A stretch of 64,000 nt of DNA from Rhizobiaceae bacterium (GTDB lineage Bacteria; Pseudomonadota; Alphaproteobacteria; Rhizobiales; Rhizobiaceae): assembly GCA_028281105.1 (NCBI GenBank), contig JANQKQ010000051.1, positions 1 through 64,000 of the forward strand. The letters run 5' to 3'. This document shows, piece after piece, positions 52,358-61,345 of this stretch. Both the position numbers and the translations under genes were made by a program. Under the pieces are notes generated by a model. The model was not told the DNA's origin, made no database searches, and was given only the letters and a program-made list of their open reading frames with translations. The first letter of the stretch is position 1, and every line of letters starts with the position of its first letter.

Positions 52358-53686
52358 CTACTCCGCCGCTTCCAGCACTTTGTCGCTCACCACGCCGTCG
52401 GCGTCGGAGCGATAGGTATAGGCGTCGATGCGGCGCTCGATCTCGCCGCGGAAATGGGTGATCAGCCCCTGGACCGGCCAGGCGGCCGCATCGCCCAGCG
52501 CGCAGATGGTGTGGCCCTCCACCTGGGTGGTCACCTCCAGCAGCATGTCGATCTCGCGGTGCTGGGCGCGCCCGTCGGCCATGCGCTCGAGCACCCGCCA
52601 CATCCAGCCGGTTCCCTCCCGGCACGGCGTGCACTGGCCGCAGCTTTCGTGCTTGTAGAAATAGGCGAGCCGGGCGATGGCGCGGATGATGTCGGTGGAC
52701 TTGTCCATGACGATGACGGCCGCCGTGCCCAGGCCCGATTTCAACGCCATCAGGCTGTCGAAATCCATGCAGCAGTCGATGATCTGCACGCCGGGCACGC
52801 AGCGCACCGACGAGCCGCCCGGGATCACCGCCAGCAGGTTGTCCCAGCCGCCGGTCACCCCACCGCAATGGCGCTCGATCAACTCGCGGAAGGTGATCGA
52901 CATCTCCTCTTCCACCGTGCACGGGCGCTCCACGTGGCCGGATATGCAAAACAGCTTGGTGCCTGAATTGCGCTCGGCCCCGAAGGAAGCGAACCAGTCG
53001 GCGCCGCGGCGCAGGATGGTCGGCACCACGGCGACTGATTCCACATTGTTGACCGTGGTCGGGCAGCCATACAGGCCCACATTGGCTGGGAACGGCGGCT
53101 TCAGTCGCGGCTGACCCTTCTTGCCCTCCAGGCTTTCCAGCAGCGCGGTTTCCTCGCCGCAGATATAGGCGCCGGCGCCGTGGTGCAGGACGATGTCATA
53201 GTCCCAGCCGTGCTTATTGTTCTTGCCGATCAGATTGGCGTCGTAGCACTCGTCGATGGCGCGCTGCAGCGCCTCGCGCTCGCGGATATACTCGCCGCGA
53301 ATATAGATGTAGCAGGTATGCGCTCCCATCGCACGGCCGGCGATCAGACACCCTTCCAGCAGGGTGTGCGGATCATGGCGCATGATGTCGCGGTCCTTGC
53401 AGGTGCCCGGTTCGGACTCATCGGCGTTGATCACCAGATAGGCCGGGCGGCCGTCCCTTTCCAACACCTCGTCCTTGGGCATGAACGACCATTTCAAGCC
53501 CGTAGGAAAGCCGGCGCCGCCGCGCCCGCGCAGACCCGAGGCCTTTACCTGATCGATGATCCAGTCGCGGCCCTTGTCGATGAACCCTTTGGTTCCGTCC
53601 CAATGACCACGCGCCATCGCGCCTTTTAAAGAACGGTCGTGAATGCCGTAGATGTTGGTGAAGATGCGGTCTTTGTCCTGCAGCAT
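52358..53686 (-). CDS. nuoF: NADH-quinone oxidoreductase subunit F
   Basis: Carries the NADH site, FMN and cluster N3. 442 residues: [13 protein letters not shown] (54-66) for FMN/NADH, a Gly-rich segment [19 protein letters not shown], and [4Fe-4S] ligands Cys349, 352, 355 and 395 ([11 protein letters not shown]). I take the ATG at 53686 because GGAG lies six bases upstream; GTG at 53701 is possible. Confidence 0.97.
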   Translation of the reverse strand: MLQDKDRIFTNIYGIHDRSLKGAMARGHWDGTKGFIDKGRDWIIDQVKASGLRGRGGAGFPTGLKWSFMPKDEVLERDGRPAYLVINADESEPGTCKDRDIMRHDPHTLLEGCLIAGRAMGAHTCYIYIRGEYIREREALQRAIDECYDANLIGKNNKHGWDYDIVLHHGAGAYICGEETALLESLEGKKGQPRLKPPFPANVGLYGCPTTVNNVESVAVVPTILRRGADWFASFGAERNSGTKLFCISGHVERPCTVEEEMSITFRELIERHCGGVTGGWDNLLAVIPGGSSVRCVPGVQIIDCCMDFDSLMALKSGLGTAAVIVMDKSTDIIRAIARLAYFYKHESCGQCTPCREGTGWMWRVLERMADGRAQHREIDMLLEVTTQVEGHTICALGDAAAWPVQGLITHFRGEIERRIDAYTYRSDADGVVSDKVLEAAE

Positions 53687-53701
53687 GATGCGCTCCGCCA
53701 C

Positions 53702-54673
53702 CTATCTCGGCTTCTTGCCGAAGACGCGAACATATTCGGCCTCGCCGCCCTTGGCCAACGCCTTGGCCTGCCTGACCCAGTCGTCGCGCTCGATGCGGCC
53801 CTTGAACTTCAGATAGCCGTCGACCCACTCGCGTTCGGCCTTCTTCCATTTGGCGACCTGGCCAAAGGTGTAGATGCCCAGACCGTGCAGCACTTTCTCA
53901 AGCTTCGGTCCAACACCGGAAATCAATTTCAAATCATCGGCTTGCGCGGGTTTCTTGATTCCCTTTGGCCGGTTCTTATCGTCCAGAGACGGCGCTGGCG
54001 CCGACTTGGCTTTGGCGGCACCGGCCGCTCCATTGGCGCGCCGCTTGGTCTTCTTGACCGCCGGATCCTCGGTCAGGCAGGTCAGCCCGCCTACCGGAGC
54101 GGAAGTAATTCTATCAATCTGGGGGCCCGGCGTGATCGTATCGCCCTTGCCGACGGCGAACGCCTCCATGATCTCATCCAGCCGCTCGGGCGTCAGATCC
54201 TCGTAGGTATCGCGCCCGATCATCACCATCGGCGCGTTTACGCAAGCGCCCTGGCACTCGACCTCCTCCCACGACAGGGTGCCGTCCTCGTTCGTCTGGA
54301 ACTGCTGCTCGCCGATCCTGGACTTGCAGACCTTGATGAGATCGCGCGCGCCGCGCAGCATGCATGGTGTCGTGCCGCAGACCTGGACATGCGCCTTTGT
54401 GCCCACCGGCGCCAACTGGAACTGGGTGTAGAACGTCGCGACTTCCAGTACGCGGATGAACGGCATATCCAGCATCTCGGCGACCCGCTCGATCGCGGCC
54501 TTGGTCACCCAGCCGTCCTGGTCCTGGGCGCGCATCAGCAGCGGAATGACGGCGGAAGCCTGGCGGCCCTTGGGATATTTGCCGATCGTCTGCTTGGCCC
54601 AGCGCGCATTGTCGCGCGTGAACTTGAACTGAGCAGGCTGCAGCTCATCTTCGGCTAAACGACGAACGGACAT
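53702..54673 (-). CDS. nuoE: NADH-quinone oxidoreductase subunit E with C-terminal helix-hairpin-helix module
   Basis: Carries cluster N1a. Residues 1-175 are normal NuoE with ligands Cys99, 104, 140 and 144. NuoE is usually about 165-220 residues; this one has 323. After a basic Ala/Lys-rich linker (about 205-244), a helix-hairpin-helix module fills 246-310 (DDLKLISGVGPKLEKVLHGL onward). It is closely similar to the tail of S2 in this window. Long NuoE forms with this tail are common in Rhizobiales; its role is unclear. Confidence 0.96.
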   Translation of the reverse strand: MSVRRLAEDELQPAQFKFTRDNARWAKQTIGKYPKGRQASAVIPLLMRAQDQDGWVTKAAIERVAEMLDMPFIRVLEVATFYTQFQLAPVGTKAHVQVCGTTPCMLRGARDLIKVCKSRIGEQQFQTNEDGTLSWEEVECQGACVNAPMVMIGRDTYEDLTPERLDEIMEAFAVGKGDTITPGPQIDRITSAPVGGLTCLTEDPAVKKTKRRANGAAGAAKAKSAPAPSLDDKNRPKGIKKPAQADDLKLISGVGPKLEKVLHGLGIYTFGQVAKWKKAEREWVDGYLKFKGRIERDDWVRQAKALAKGGEAEYVRVFGKKPR

Positions 54674-54692
54674 CGGCTAAAACGGCTCCTAC

Positions 54693-55658
54693 TCAGGCGG
54701 CTTCGGCGTGCCGGTTGAACTGCTCGATCCGGTCGATCCAGGATTCGCTGACCGTGGCGAACAGGTCATAGCCCAGCCGTGGATTGACTTTGAGCTTATC
54801 AAGCTGCGTCCAGGAAGTCAGTTCGCTCAATCTCGGCCGGTCGTCAAAAAACAGCCGATACCCCATCTGCTCTTTCAGGTAGCGCGAGACCTCGTGGGTT
54901 TTGTCGCTCCCATGCTCCTCGTAGATAATGAGGCAATCGCGGTCAAGCATGCGCTTGGCCCCTTTCAACGCCTCTATTTCTACACCTTCAATGTCCAGTT
55001 TTAGGACCACCGGCAGGTCTTTGCCGTTGGCGTCCACCCAGTCGAGCAAATCGTCCAGCGCCAGCGTCACCACTTCGGCGAAAGGACGGGCGTTTTCGTC
55101 TTTGACGATCGAGCGCGCTTCGTGCTTGGCGCCGTAAAGCCCCACGCGATCGCCGCTTCTGGAGTACACCGCGTTGTGGCGATGGTCGTAGCGGTCGGCG
55201 TTGATGCGCGCGTTGTGCACCGTCAGGTCGTAATTGTCCGGATCGGCTTCGATGGCGATCGTGGGCTGGGAACCGAAAGACGCGCAGCTTGTCAGAACCG
55301 ACATGTAGCCGAAGTTCGAGCCGCAATCGACGAAAGCGTAGCGTGTGTCGCGCACGAAGCGCAGAAACGGCTCCACTTCCGGCCCGTAGGTCTCTCGGTT
55401 GTACAAAAGACGGCCCCAATAGGCGTCGCCATAGGGATACTCGAACACGCAGTCGTCGGCGAAGCGCACGCGGACGGGGCGGCGACTGGGAAAGATGGCT
55501 CGCACCAGCCGGGCGGCATAGGAAAATCCCAGAAAGTCCCAACGCGCCAGGATGAACGCGGCGATGCGCATCAGTTCCAGGCCGATGCGCTCGACCACGG
55601 TCGCCCCGGCGAACCGCCCGGTGTAGAAGTCATAAGATATGGTGCCGTTCGCGGTCAC
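54693..55658 (-). CDS. FkbM family methyltransferase inserted between nuoD and nuoE
   Basis: SAM-dependent methyltransferase of 321 residues. The Rossmann core starts with FVDCGSNFGYMSV (motif I), then IAIEADPDN, with VVLKLDIEGVEIEALKG as the FkbM-type signature. FkbM enzymes often O-methylate sugars or polyketides. Start GTG at 55658 with AGG nearby; no ATG fits. It follows a small membrane-protein gene after six bases and precedes nuoE by 19 bases, so it shares the nuo transcript. Substrate unknown. Confidence 0.85.
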   Translation of the reverse strand: MTANGTISYDFYTGRFAGATVVERIGLELMRIAAFILARWDFLGFSYAARLVRAIFPSRRPVRVRFADDCVFEYPYGDAYWGRLLYNRETYGPEVEPFLRFVRDTRYAFVDCGSNFGYMSVLTSCASFGSQPTIAIEADPDNYDLTVHNARINADRYDHRHNAVYSRSGDRVGLYGAKHEARSIVKDENARPFAEVVTLALDDLLDWVDANGKDLPVVLKLDIEGVEIEALKGAKRMLDRDCLIIYEEHGSDKTHEVSRYLKEQMGYRLFFDDRPRLSELTSWTQLDKLKVNPRLGYDLFATVSESWIDRIEQFNRHAEAA

Positions 55659-55664
55659 CGCGAC

Positions 55665-56039
55665 CTACCTTGCGGCCCAGGCGAGGCCGCACAAGATCAC
55701 CCCGACGGTTGAGAAAGCCGCCGCCCGCCAATGTGCTGCGGTCTGCCGGCCCGCGGCGCGATAGATGTGGACATCGATCATGCTGATCACCAAAAACGAT
55801 CCGAAGACCACCGCAAGCGCCGCCCAGTCGCGCATCACCGCGAACGCGGCGACCAGCAGCGCCATCATCGCATAACGCCCGCACATCACCCGTGACAGCT
55901 GTTCGCCATGGTGACCGGATCCGGCCGGCACAGTGTCGGTCCACCAGCTATGGGCGAGCCTGGCAATCGTAAGTGCCGACAGGCCGGCATACGCCAACGC
56001 CGCCCAGGCAATCGCCGAGTGCGGCCAGCTTCCGGTCAT
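55665..56039 (-). CDS. Small membrane protein of unknown function between nuoD and nuoE
   Basis: Encodes 124 residues with about four transmembrane helices (near 8-27, 55-72, 73-90 and 105-122). The ATG overlaps the nuoD stop (TAATG), so it is coupled to nuoD. I do not recognise the family. Rhizobiales nuo operons often carry unassigned small genes at this junction. Confidence 0.7.
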   Translation of the reverse strand: MTGSWPHSAIAWAALAYAGLSALTIARLAHSWWTDTVPAGSGHHGEQLSRVMCGRYAMMALLVAAFAVMRDWAALAVVFGSFLVISMIDVHIYRAAGRQTAAHWRAAAFSTVGVILCGLAWAAR

Positions 56040-57229
56040 TACCGGTCGACCTCGCCGAACACGATATCCATCGAGCCCAGGATCGCCGACACATCGGCCA
56101 GCAGATGACCGCGGCTTACGAAGTCCATAGCCTGGAGATGGGCGTAGCCGGGCGCGCGCAGCTTGCAGCGATACGGCCGGTTGGAACCATCGGAGACCAG
56201 GTAGACACCGAACTCGCCCTTGGGCGCCTCGACCGCCGCATACACTTCGCCGGCCGGCACGTGATAGCCCTCGGTATAGAGCTTGAAGTGATGGATCAGC
56301 GCCTCCATTGAGCGCTTCATCTCGCCGCGCGTGGGCGGCACGACTTTGCCGTCGACCGAGCTGACCGGGCCGCGGCCGGCCGCCTCATTGAGCTTGGCAA
56401 GCGCCTGTTTCATGATCGCAACCGACTGGCGCATCTCCTCCATGCGGATGTGGTAGCGGTCGTAGCAGTCGCCGTTCTTGCCGACGGGAATGTCGAAGTC
56501 GAACTCCTCGTAGCACTCGTATGGCTGGCTCTTGCGCAGGTCCCAGGCCGCGCCCGAACCGCGCACCATGACCCCGGAGAACCCCCACGCCCACGCGTCT
56601 TCCAGCGCGACAACGCCGATATCAACATTGCGCTGCTTGAAGATGCGGTTATCCGACAGCAGCCCCTCGATGTCGTCGCAGACTTTCAGGAACGGATCGC
56701 ACCAGGCCTCGATGTCGTCGATCAGCGCCTGCGGCAAATCCTGATGGACGCCGCCGGGCCGGAAATAGGCCGCGTGCATGCGCGCGCCACAGGCTCGCTC
56801 GTAGAACACCATCAGCTTCTCGCGCTCCTCGAACCCCCAAAGCGGCGGGGTGAGCGCGCCCACGTCCATCGCCTGGGTGGTGACGTTGAGCGCGTGCGAC
56901 AGGATGCGGCCGATCTCCGAAAACAGCACCCGGATCAACTGGCCGCGCCGGGGCACTTCCAGCCCCAGCAGCTTTTCCACCGCCAGCGCGAACGCGTGCT
57001 CCTGGTTCATCGGCGCCACATAGTCGAGCCGGTCGAAATACGGAACCGCCTGCAGATAGGTCTTGGTCTCGATCAACTTCTCGGTGCCGCGATGCAGCAG
57101 GCCGATATGCGGGTCGACGCGCTCCACCACCTCGCCGTCCAGCTCAAGCACCAGGCGCAGCACGCCGTGGGCCGCCGGATGCTGCGGGCCGAAGTTGATG
57201 TTGAAGTTGCGTACGGAGTGTTCGGTCAT
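56039..57229 (-). CDS. nuoD: NADH-quinone oxidoreductase subunit D
   Basis: Forms the quinone-binding site with NuoB. 396 residues: [17 protein letters not shown] (His and the quinone loop), the [24 protein letters not shown] region, and the C-terminal DIVFGEVDR. Start ATG at 57229 (MTEHSVRN), GAGG six bases before it; one base separates it from the GFA-like gene stop. Confidence 0.97.
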   Translation of the reverse strand: MTEHSVRNFNINFGPQHPAAHGVLRLVLELDGEVVERVDPHIGLLHRGTEKLIETKTYLQAVPYFDRLDYVAPMNQEHAFALAVEKLLGLEVPRRGQLIRVLFSEIGRILSHALNVTTQAMDVGALTPPLWGFEEREKLMVFYERACGARMHAAYFRPGGVHQDLPQALIDDIEAWCDPFLKVCDDIEGLLSDNRIFKQRNVDIGVVALEDAWAWGFSGVMVRGSGAAWDLRKSQPYECYEEFDFDIPVGKNGDCYDRYHIRMEEMRQSVAIMKQALAKLNEAAGRGPVSSVDGKVVPPTRGEMKRSMEALIHHFKLYTEGYHVPAGEVYAAVEAPKGEFGVYLVSDGSNRPYRCKLRAPGYAHLQAMDFVSRGHLLADVSAILGSMDIVFGEVDR

Positions 57230-57230
57230 A

Positions 57231-57653
57231 TCAATCCTCGGACGGCGCAAACATCGCGACCACCTCCGCCTCCGTCATGTTCTTGGTTTCGTTGACGAAT
57301 TCGTAGCTGTCGGGCTTGCGGTCGATGAATATCTGGGACTCGAACCGAAACTTCTCCGGCACATCAAAAGCGTGCACCGACACGTGCTGGTTGGCGCCGT
57401 CCTGGGTCTGCCACAACAAGGTGGAGCCACATGCAGTGCAGAACAATCGCTCGCCCCAGGACGAACCGCGATAGCGCCCCAGCTTGGCCTCGTCATTGAA
57501 TACGACAGAGTTTCCGCAATCGGTCGCCATAAACGTGCCGCCGGTCCAACGCCGGCACATGCCGCAATGGCATATGCCCATCGTGTCGCCGACGGGCGTG
57601 GCGGTGAACTTCACCGCGCCGCACAGGCATTGGCCGTTCAAGGCTTCACTCAT
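57231..57653 (-). CDS. GFA/CENP-V family zinc protein between nuoC and nuoD
   Basis: Encodes 140 residues of the GFA (glutathione-dependent formaldehyde-activating enzyme-like, Mss4-related) family. Zinc ligands are in [22 protein letters not shown] and [12 protein letters not shown], an arrangement that fits the GFA zinc pattern. Named activity is rarely proven in this family. The gene ends one base before nuoD and starts 31 bases after nuoC. Confidence 0.87.
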   Translation of the reverse strand: MSEALNGQCLCGAVKFTATPVGDTMGICHCGMCRRWTGGTFMATDCGNSVVFNDEAKLGRYRGSSWGERLFCTACGSTLLWQTQDGANQHVSVHAFDVPEKFRFESQIFIDRKPDSYEFVNETKNMTEAEVVAMFAPSED

Positions 57654-57684
57654 GTGCCCACCAAGATCGCATGAAGACTAGCGG

Positions 57685-58299
57685 TCACTTCTGGTCCTTT
57701 GCTCCCTCGGGTAAGCCATATTCCACCCCTTCCCAGGGGCTGAGGAAATCGAAGTCGCGATATTCCTGGCGCAGGTTCACCGGCTCGTAGACCACCCGCT
57801 TGGCCTCGTCGTCGTAACGCACCTCCACATAGCCGGTGACCGGAAAGTCTTTGCGCAGGGGGTGTCCGTCGAAACCGTAGTCCGTGAGCAGACGGCGCAG
57901 GTCCGGATGGCCGGTGAACAGCACGCCGTACATGTCGTAGGCCTCGCGCTCGAACCAGTCGGCGCCGGGATAGATGGCGGTGACGGACGGCACCGGCGTC
58001 TCCGCGTCCGTCGAGACCTTGATGCGGACCCGCAGATTCTGCTTCGGGCTGAGCAGGTGGTAGACCAGTTCGAAGCGTTCGGCGCGCTCGGGATAATCGA
58101 CCCCGCAGATGTCGATGATGCAGACGAACTGCGTCTGCCCGTCGTCGCGCAGGAACCGCAGCACTTCGATCAGTTCATCGCGCCCGACAGTGATGGTCAG
58201 CTCGCCCTTGGCAATTTGCGCGTGCGCAATTTGACCGCCTATCTCGTCGCCCAGATAGGAACTCAGTTCTGCGAGCGGCTCGTCGATGCCGTTGTCCAT
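57685..58299 (-). CDS. nuoC: NADH-quinone oxidoreductase subunit C
   Basis: Peripheral-arm subunit, 204 residues, 30-kDa family signature [22 protein letters not shown] and [37 protein letters not shown]. Start ATG at 58299, with GAGGG seven bases upstream. The frame stays open upstream through nuoB, but that part is Arg-rich noise. NuoC and NuoD are separate here, not fused as in E. coli. Confidence 0.97.
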   Translation of the reverse strand: MDNGIDEPLAELSSYLGDEIGGQIAHAQIAKGELTITVGRDELIEVLRFLRDDGQTQFVCIIDICGVDYPERAERFELVYHLLSPKQNLRVRIKVSTDAETPVPSVTAIYPGADWFEREAYDMYGVLFTGHPDLRRLLTDYGFDGHPLRKDFPVTGYVEVRYDDEAKRVVYEPVNLRQEYRDFDFLSPWEGVEYGLPEGAKDQK

Positions 58300-58342
58300 G
58301 CATTCGCCCTCGTCAAACCGCGCAGCCTGCGGCAGCGTCTGC

Positions 58343-58888
58343 TCAGCGCTCGATCGTGCCGGTGCGCCTGATCTTACGCTGCAACAGCATGATGCCGTAT
58401 AGCAGCGCCTCCGCCGTCGGCGGGCATCCGGGCACGTAGATGTCGACCGGGACCACCCGGTCACAGCCGCGCACGACCGAATAGGAATAGTGATAGTAGC
58501 CGCCGCCATTGGCGCACGAGCCCATGGATATGACGTAACGCGGCTCGGGCATCTGGTCATAGACCTTGCGCAGCGCCGGCGCCATCTTGTTGGTGAGCGT
58601 GCCCGCGACGATCATCACATCGGACTGGCGCGGCGAGGCGCGCGGGGCGAAGCCGAAGCGCTCGGCGTCGTAGCGCGGCATTGATGTGTGCATCATCTCG
58701 ACCGCACAGCAGGCCAGCCCGAACGTCATCCACATCAGCGAGCCGGTGCGCGCCCAGTTGATCAACTCGTCGGTGGAGGTGACCAAAAAGCCCTTATCGG
58801 CCAACTCGTTGCTGACTTCGCCGAAGAAGCCCGAATCCGGCTCGCGGCCGGCGCGCGGAGTAAGCAGCGTGGCGGTCGCTTCGGCCAT
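58343..58888 (-). CDS. nuoB: NADH-quinone oxidoreductase subunit B
   Basis: Holds cluster N2, the last electron carrier before quinone. 181 residues with the four ligands Cys60, Cys61, Cys125 and Cys155 ([31 protein letters not shown]). Start ATG at 58888, with GGGAG seven bases upstream. Confidence 0.98.
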   Translation of the reverse strand: MAEATATLLTPRAGREPDSGFFGEVSNELADKGFLVTSTDELINWARTGSLMWMTFGLACCAVEMMHTSMPRYDAERFGFAPRASPRQSDVMIVAGTLTNKMAPALRKVYDQMPEPRYVISMGSCANGGGYYHYSYSVVRGCDRVVPVDIYVPGCPPTAEALLYGIMLLQRKIRRTGTIER

Positions 58889-58916
58889 CAGCGCACTCCC
58901 GTCCCTTGGGCGGCGC

Positions 58917-59282
58917 TCAATCCCATTCCAGCGCCCCCTTCTTCCACTCATATATAAATCCGACCGTCAAAATGAACAGGAACACGCTCATCGACCAGAA
59001 GCCGAACCAACCCAACGAGCCGAAGCTCACCGCCCATGGAAACAGGAAAGCGACCTCCAGATCGAAAATGATGAACAGGATGGCGACCAGGTAGAACCGC
59101 ACATCGAACTTCATGCGCGCATCGTCGAAGGCGTTGAAACCGCATTCGTAGGCCGACAGTTTCTCCGGATCCGGCGCCTTGAACGCCACCACGAACGGCG
59201 CGACCATCAACACCAAGCCGATCGCCAGGGAAATAGCGATGAAAATAACGACCGGAAGATATGAGGTCAGCAGTGCTTCCAT
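58917..59282 (-). CDS. nuoA: NADH-quinone oxidoreductase subunit A
   Basis: Three-helix membrane subunit of 121 residues. The conserved loop is [48 protein letters not shown] in part, with the conserved Cys. It is the first gene of the nuo operon; a promoter must lie in the 255 bases up to the tRNA genes, but no clear one is seen. Confidence 0.98.
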   Translation of the reverse strand: MEALLTSYLPVVIFIAISLAIGLVLMVAPFVVAFKAPDPEKLSAYECGFNAFDDARMKFDVRFYLVAILFIIFDLEVAFLFPWAVSFGSLGWFGFWSMSVFLFILTVGFIYEWKKGALEWD

Positions 59283-59472
59283 CGGTCCTTGTCAGGCGCT
59301 CCGGTTCAAGCATTCGACTGCGCTGCGAAGCGCCTTTTCGGCAGCGCACACAGCATGCCTCGTGGGTAGCTTACGCCCGCCCGCTTGGCAAGCCTGAGCC
59401 GGTCACAATTCGGGGTTGGCAGGCGGCCGCCCACCATCGGGCGAACGGCAGCCGCGAGCCGCGCGATCTCGC

Positions 59473-59502
59473 TTGACTTGCGCGAAGGAAGCGGGCTATC
59501 CA
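59473..59502 (+). promoter_or_regulatory. Likely promoter of the tRNA genes
   Basis: TTGACT (59473-59478) and TATCCA (59497-59502) are 18 bases apart, about 36 bases before the 5' end of tRNA-Asp. Position and spacing suit a stable-RNA promoter. Confidence 0.55.
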
Positions 59503-59537
59503 TCGCCACCTCGTGCGGCGTGTGCCGTGCGGGTCAT

Positions 59538-59614
59538 GCGGGTGTAGCTCAGTTGGTTAGAGTGCCGGCCTGTCACGCCGGAGGTCGCGGGTTCGAGTCC
59601 CGTCACTCGCGCCA
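59538..59614 (+). tRNA. tRNA-Asp (anticodon GTC)
   Basis: A full cloverleaf of 77 bases with encoded CCA. The acceptor stem is GCGGGTG/CACTCGC, with TAGCTCAGTTGGTTAGAGT in the D arm. The anticodon stem is CCGGC/GCCGG with loop CTGTCAC giving GTC, and the T arm is GCGGGTTCGAGTCCCGT. Discriminator G. Confidence 0.97.
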
Positions 59615-59671
59615 CTTTCGCGCCGTCGGACGGCGAAGGTGGCCCGGCCCGTGCGAAGGGCTGCACAATCC

Positions 59672-59747
59672 GGGCGGTTAGCTCAGCTGGGAGAGCAACT
59701 GGTTTACACCCAGTAGGTCACAGGTTCGATCCCTGTACCGCCCACCA
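59672..59747 (+). tRNA. tRNA-Val (anticodon TAC)
   Basis: A full cloverleaf of 76 bases with encoded CCA. Acceptor GGGCGGT/ACCGCCC, anticodon stem ACTGG/CCAGT with loop TTTACAC giving TAC, T arm with GGTTCGATCC, discriminator A. It lies 57 bases after tRNA-Asp, likely on the same transcript. Confidence 0.97.
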
Positions 59748-59775
59748 GAGGCTTTTTTGCGAAGCAAAACGCCTT
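59748..59775 (+). terminator. Hairpin after tRNA-Val, possible terminator
   Basis: GAGGC (59748-59752) can pair with GCCTT (59771-59775). Inside lies a perfect TTTTGC/GCAAAA stem with a GAA loop (59755-59760 and 59764-59769). No T-tract follows, so the mode of termination is unclear. Confidence 0.4.
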
Positions 59776-59906
59776 CTGAATCCGCCAAGCAAACAAGCCT
59801 ATCAGCGACAGGCGTTTCGAAGAAACACCGAGAGCCTGACGGTATTGACCGACGCCCCAATCCGACTGCAATCTCCACCGCCTCCGACAAACCACAGGAC
59901 ATGGGG

Positions 59907-60737
59907 ATGAACGACTACACGCAATTCGGCAATGCGGAGCTCGAGGGCTGGTCCGAGCCGGCGACTGCACAAGCCTACGCCGATGGCTTTGCCGCCGCTG
60001 CCCAGCAATGCACCGCGCAGATCGTCCGGGCCGCCAAAATCGGCGAGAGATCGAAAGCGCTCGACGTGTGCTGCGGGCAAGGCATCGTCGCGGCAGGCCT
60101 CGCCGCCGCCGGTTCGACGGTCACCGGGCTCGACTTCTCACCCGCCATGCTGGAGATCGCTCGCGAGCGCGTTGGCGGCGTGGAGTTCATCGAGGGCGAT
60201 GCGACCCAGTTGCCGTTCGAAGATGGTTGCTTCGACGCGGTGACTATGGGGTTCGGCATCCTGCACATTCCCGACAGCGAGGCCGCGATAAGAGAAGCGC
60301 ACCGAGTGCTCAAACCAGGCGGCCGGTTCGTCTATTCGGTATGGCACTCACCGGACAAGTCGATGGCGTTTCGCACTGTCTTCGGCGCGATCGAAAAATT
60401 CGGCGACCCGCAGGTCTCGCTGCCGCCAGGCCCGCCCCTGCACGCCTACGCGGATCCGGACTTTGCGTTCCCCATATTGGAGGCAGCGGGATTCTCGAAC
60501 CCGAAATTGGAAACGGCCGACAGCTATTGGCGCATCACCGACCCCGGCCAACCCTACGACTTCTTCATTGAAGGCACCGTGCGCGGCGCCTTGCTGCTGC
60601 GCGCGCAGCCGGCAGAAAACGCCGCCGCGATCCGGGCCGCGGTCGTGGAAGAGGTGAAGCGCGAACTGGGCGCGCAGGGACCGTGGGAGGTCCCGATTCC
60701 GGCGGCCGTCGTTTCGGCGCAGGCGGGCGGCTTTTGA
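59907..60737 (+). CDS. Class I SAM-dependent methyltransferase
   Basis: 276 residues with a Methyltransf_11/25 core: ALDVCCGQGIVAAGLA (SAM loop), VTGLDFSPAMLEIARER, FDAVTMGFGILHIPD and AHRVLKPGGRFVYSVW. I start at the ATG at 59907, because AGGA lies seven bases upstream. The frame is open back to 59757, but that stretch runs out of the tRNA hairpin and is not conserved-looking. The substrate is not evident; UbiE-like small-molecule methylation is possible. It is the first accessory gene after the tRNA pair. Confidence 0.85.
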   Translation: MNDYTQFGNAELEGWSEPATAQAYADGFAAAAQQCTAQIVRAAKIGERSKALDVCCGQGIVAAGLAAAGSTVTGLDFSPAMLEIARERVGGVEFIEGDATQLPFEDGCFDAVTMGFGILHIPDSEAAIREAHRVLKPGGRFVYSVWHSPDKSMAFRTVFGAIEKFGDPQVSLPPGPPLHAYADPDFAFPILEAAGFSNPKLETADSYWRITDPGQPYDFFIEGTVRGALLLRAQPAENAAAIRAAVVEEVKRELGAQGPWEVPIPAAVVSAQAGGF

Positions 60738-60754
60738 CCCGCGCAATGAAGCTC

Positions 60755-61012
60755 TTATGCGCGCCTCTCCCTGACCATCTTCGTGAGCGCTTCATCAATT
60801 CGCGATTGCCAGCCGGCGCCCTCGGACTTGAAATGTTCAACCACTTCCGCACTCAGGCGAATTGAGACCGGCACTTTCTTGGGAGCCTTCTGCGGACCGC
60901 GCGTTTTGGGAAAAGCCCGCAATACGGCGCGCGGAAGCTGTGCAGCCGGCTTGGCTCTGGCAAAATCGGCCTCGGTCCATTCAGGGTTTTGCGGGTCACG
61001 ATCTTGGGACAT
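60755..61012 (-). CDS. brnA: BrnA family antitoxin
   Basis: 85 residues. The C-terminal half KKVPVSIRLSAEVVEHFKSEGAGWQSRIDEALTKMV is the ribbon-helix-helix DNA-binding domain of BrnA-type antitoxins. The N-terminal half (DPQNPEWTEADFARAKPAAQ) wraps the toxin. The ATG at 61012 lies inside the toxin gene, overlapping it by 17 bases. A longer frame to 61063 is unlikely. It is expected to repress its own operon. Confidence 0.87.
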   Translation of the reverse strand: MSQDRDPQNPEWTEADFARAKPAAQLPRAVLRAFPKTRGPQKAPKKVPVSIRLSAEVVEHFKSEGAGWQSRIDEALTKMVRERRA

Positions 61013-61259
61013 AGCGGTCAAACTCCTTCTTGTGCGCCCGGCGCAGGCTGATGACGCGGACACGCTCGCCGCGCAATGTGAAGATCAGCGCATGATAGGC
61101 GCCGTCCAGCAGGCCCCACGCGCGAAACCTTGTCTCGCCGTAGTTGCCTCGGCTGTCCTCGACGAAATGCAGAATCTCAAAGTCAACGGCCCTGGACAGA
61201 GATATCCCATGCTTGGCAATATTGAACTTGTCCTTCGCGCGGTCGAACTCGATATCCAC
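60996..61259 (-). CDS. brnT: BrnT family ribonuclease toxin
   Basis: Type II toxin with an RNase fold; BrnT cleaves RNA and halts translation in Brucella. I start at GTG 61259 (V/MDIEFDRAKDKFNIAKHGISL), the usual N-terminus of the family. A TTG five codons upstream would put the start inside the promoter palindrome. Conserved pieces are KHGISLSRAVDFE, RFRAWGLLDG and VISLRRAHKKEFDRY near the C-terminus. The toxin precedes the antitoxin, the normal order for this family. 87 residues. Confidence 0.87.
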   Translation of the reverse strand: MDIEFDRAKDKFNIAKHGISLSRAVDFEILHFVEDSRGNYGETRFRAWGLLDGAYHALIFTLRGERVRVISLRRAHKKEFDRYVPRS

Positions 61260-61261
61260 AG

Positions 61262-61275
61262 ATTGTATATACAAT
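61262..61275 (-). promoter_or_regulatory. 14-bp perfect palindrome: probable brnTA operator and -10
   Basis: ATTGTATATACAAT is its own reverse complement. It lies immediately upstream of the brnT GTG. On the minus strand TTGAAG stands 16 bases before TATATA inside the palindrome, so the -10 is embedded in a likely ribbon-helix-helix operator. The start of transcription would be at or very near the GTG, so the mRNA may be leaderless. Confidence 0.55.
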
Positions 61276-61345
61276 TAATTGATGAGCGCTTCAAGCCGTT
61301 GCGGCTGGGTCGGCAGGATAAGAGGTGAAGGTCGCCAAGCTGCAA

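Noticed and set aside
61259-61274. TTG start of brnT at 61274
   Set aside because: It would lie inside the promoter palindrome and add five residues not seen in the family; GTG at 61259 fits better.
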